Positions 61,235 through 61,735 of a stretch of 61,735 bases of DNA are shown in pieces. The stretch is from an uncultured Clostridia bacterium (GTDB lineage Bacteria > Bacillota_A > Clostridia > TANB77 > CAG-508). How positions within the stretch are numbered: the first letter of the stretch is position 1; each line of letters opens with the position of its first letter. The position numbers were made by a program, and so were the translations under genes. The notes beneath the pieces are model-generated. The model did not search any database and had not been told where the DNA came from. It saw only the letters and a program-made list of their open reading frames with translations. The stretch spans positions 1 through 61,735 of the forward strand of contig CANQQF010000009.1 in the NCBI GenBank assembly GCA_947625985.1, written 5' to 3'.

Positions 61235-61735
61235 AAAATAAATCAAAATTTGGTACATATTCTTCTTCATGTTCTCCTAATTCTTGTATATACCCATTTT
61301 CTATATCAAGTGAATATAGGTAGTTTTCTATTTCTTTATATTCTTCCTTTGTTAATTTTCTATTTAATGTTTCCACACTTTTTGCTCTATATGTTGGAAA
61401 ATATTGTGCCATCACACTTATATATGTATTTTTAGGCATATTTTCATTTATCCATTTTAAAATATTTTTTGAATTAGAAATACTATTTGGTAATACTAAA
61501 TGCCTTATTATCATTCCTTTTTGTATTAATCCATTTTCATCAAATATATTTTCCCCTACTTGTTCTTTCATTTTTTTTATTGCTTTTGTTGAAATCTCAA
61601 AATAGTTATCAATATTAGAATATTTTTTAGCAAGTTTGTTATCATAGTATTTCAAGTCTGGTAAATATACATCAATATACCCTTTTAAAAAGTCTATTGT
61701 TTCTTCATTCTCATATCCATTGGTATTATATATAA
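61233..61735 (-). CDS. Radical SAM protein (PflA/PflX-like), C-terminal part, cut by the window edge
   Basis: At least 166 residues of an open frame continue past the right end. The visible part starts ...YNTNGYENEETIDFLKG and includes YIDVYLPDLKYYDN, GLIQKGMIIRHLVLPN and YISVMAQYFPTY, the late part of COG1313 (PflX-like) radical SAM enzymes related to pyruvate formate-lyase activases. The N-terminal CxxxCxxC cluster motif would lie outside the window. The first in-window start codon, at 61655, is not the real start, because conserved sequence continues upstream of it. Confidence 0.85.
   Translation of the reverse strand, partial: IYNTNGYENEETIDFLKGYIDVYLPDLKYYDNKLAKKYSNIDNYFEISTKAIKKMKEQVGENIFDENGLIQKGMIIRHLVLPNSISNSKNILKWINENMPKNTYISVMAQYFPTYRAKSVETLNRKLTKEEYKEIENYLYSLDIENGYIQELGEHEEEYVPNFDLF

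Overview
The window is AT-rich (well under one third G+C by eye) and reads as a chromosomal segment of a low-GC, endospore-forming Gram-positive anaerobe of the class Clostridia, probably gut-associated. The evidence is the presence of SpoVS, GerW/YtfJ, a DacF-type carboxypeptidase, a sortase with LPxTG proteins, strong AGGAGG ribosome binding sites, TTGACA/TATAAT promoters with 17-base spacers, a T-box leader and the miaB-mutS and recA-recX-scpA gene orders. No rRNA, insertion sequence, prophage or CRISPR array was seen. One tRNA gene, tRNA-Thr(GGT), is present. Species-level placement cannot be made from the sequence alone.

Layout. 1-8400: a small secreted/membrane protein, smpB, class II aldolase, a DUF1540 peptide, rpmF, a frameshifted asnB, a metG operon and a solitary DNA methyltransferase. 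8400-19500: an LTA-synthase-like sulfatase-fold enzyme with a membrane-anchored partner; a three-gene AAA+ ATPase / degenerate ATPase / metallopeptidase-VWA operon; a giant MMPL-type transporter with tandem repeats, divergent from a TetR regulator across a perfect palindrome. 19500-29450: a complete minus-strand type II fatty acid operon (acyl ligase, birA, fabD, fabG, fabF, accB, fabZ, accC, accD, accA, fabI), without fabH, acpP or a linked regulator. 29580-39730: a membrane protein, mutS, miaB, rpmE, several envelope proteins (VanW-like, DacF) and a 534-residue membrane protein with atypical base composition. 39800-50700: gerW, a candidate small RNA, then a sortase / cohesin-LPNTG / dockerin surface cassette lying between gerW and the DUF2953-scpA-recX-recA block, then a membrane-tethered solute-binding protein. 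50800-61735: spoVS, ymdB, rny, an LPETG protein behind a response-regulator-like direct-repeat box, ychF, thrS with T-box, tRNA-Thr, a DUF3137 protein, two tandem thioester-domain (TQXA) surface proteins, a DUF378 protein and the C-terminal part of a radical SAM protein that runs off the right edge.

How genes fit together. The strongest multi-gene idea is a self-contained surface module: the sortase (45228-45863) would anchor the cohesin protein (44406-45107) to the wall, and the cohesin would dock the large secreted dockerin protein (40890-44321). All three are collinear behind one good promoter whose -35 element lies inside the preceding DUF2953 gene. Other candidate sortase substrates occur at 53890-54312 and, in odd tail-less form, at 59127-60758. 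A second unusual unit is the AAA+/VWA operon at 11157-14699, in which a DUF6273-like sensor region appears fused to an AAA+ motor. Regulatory signals found by reading include tandem Spo0A-like boxes before spoVS, a sigma-G-like promoter for gerW, a T-box for thrS whose promoter abuts a divergent tRNA-Thr promoter, and four TTACA repeats at 11-base spacing upstream of the LPETG gene.
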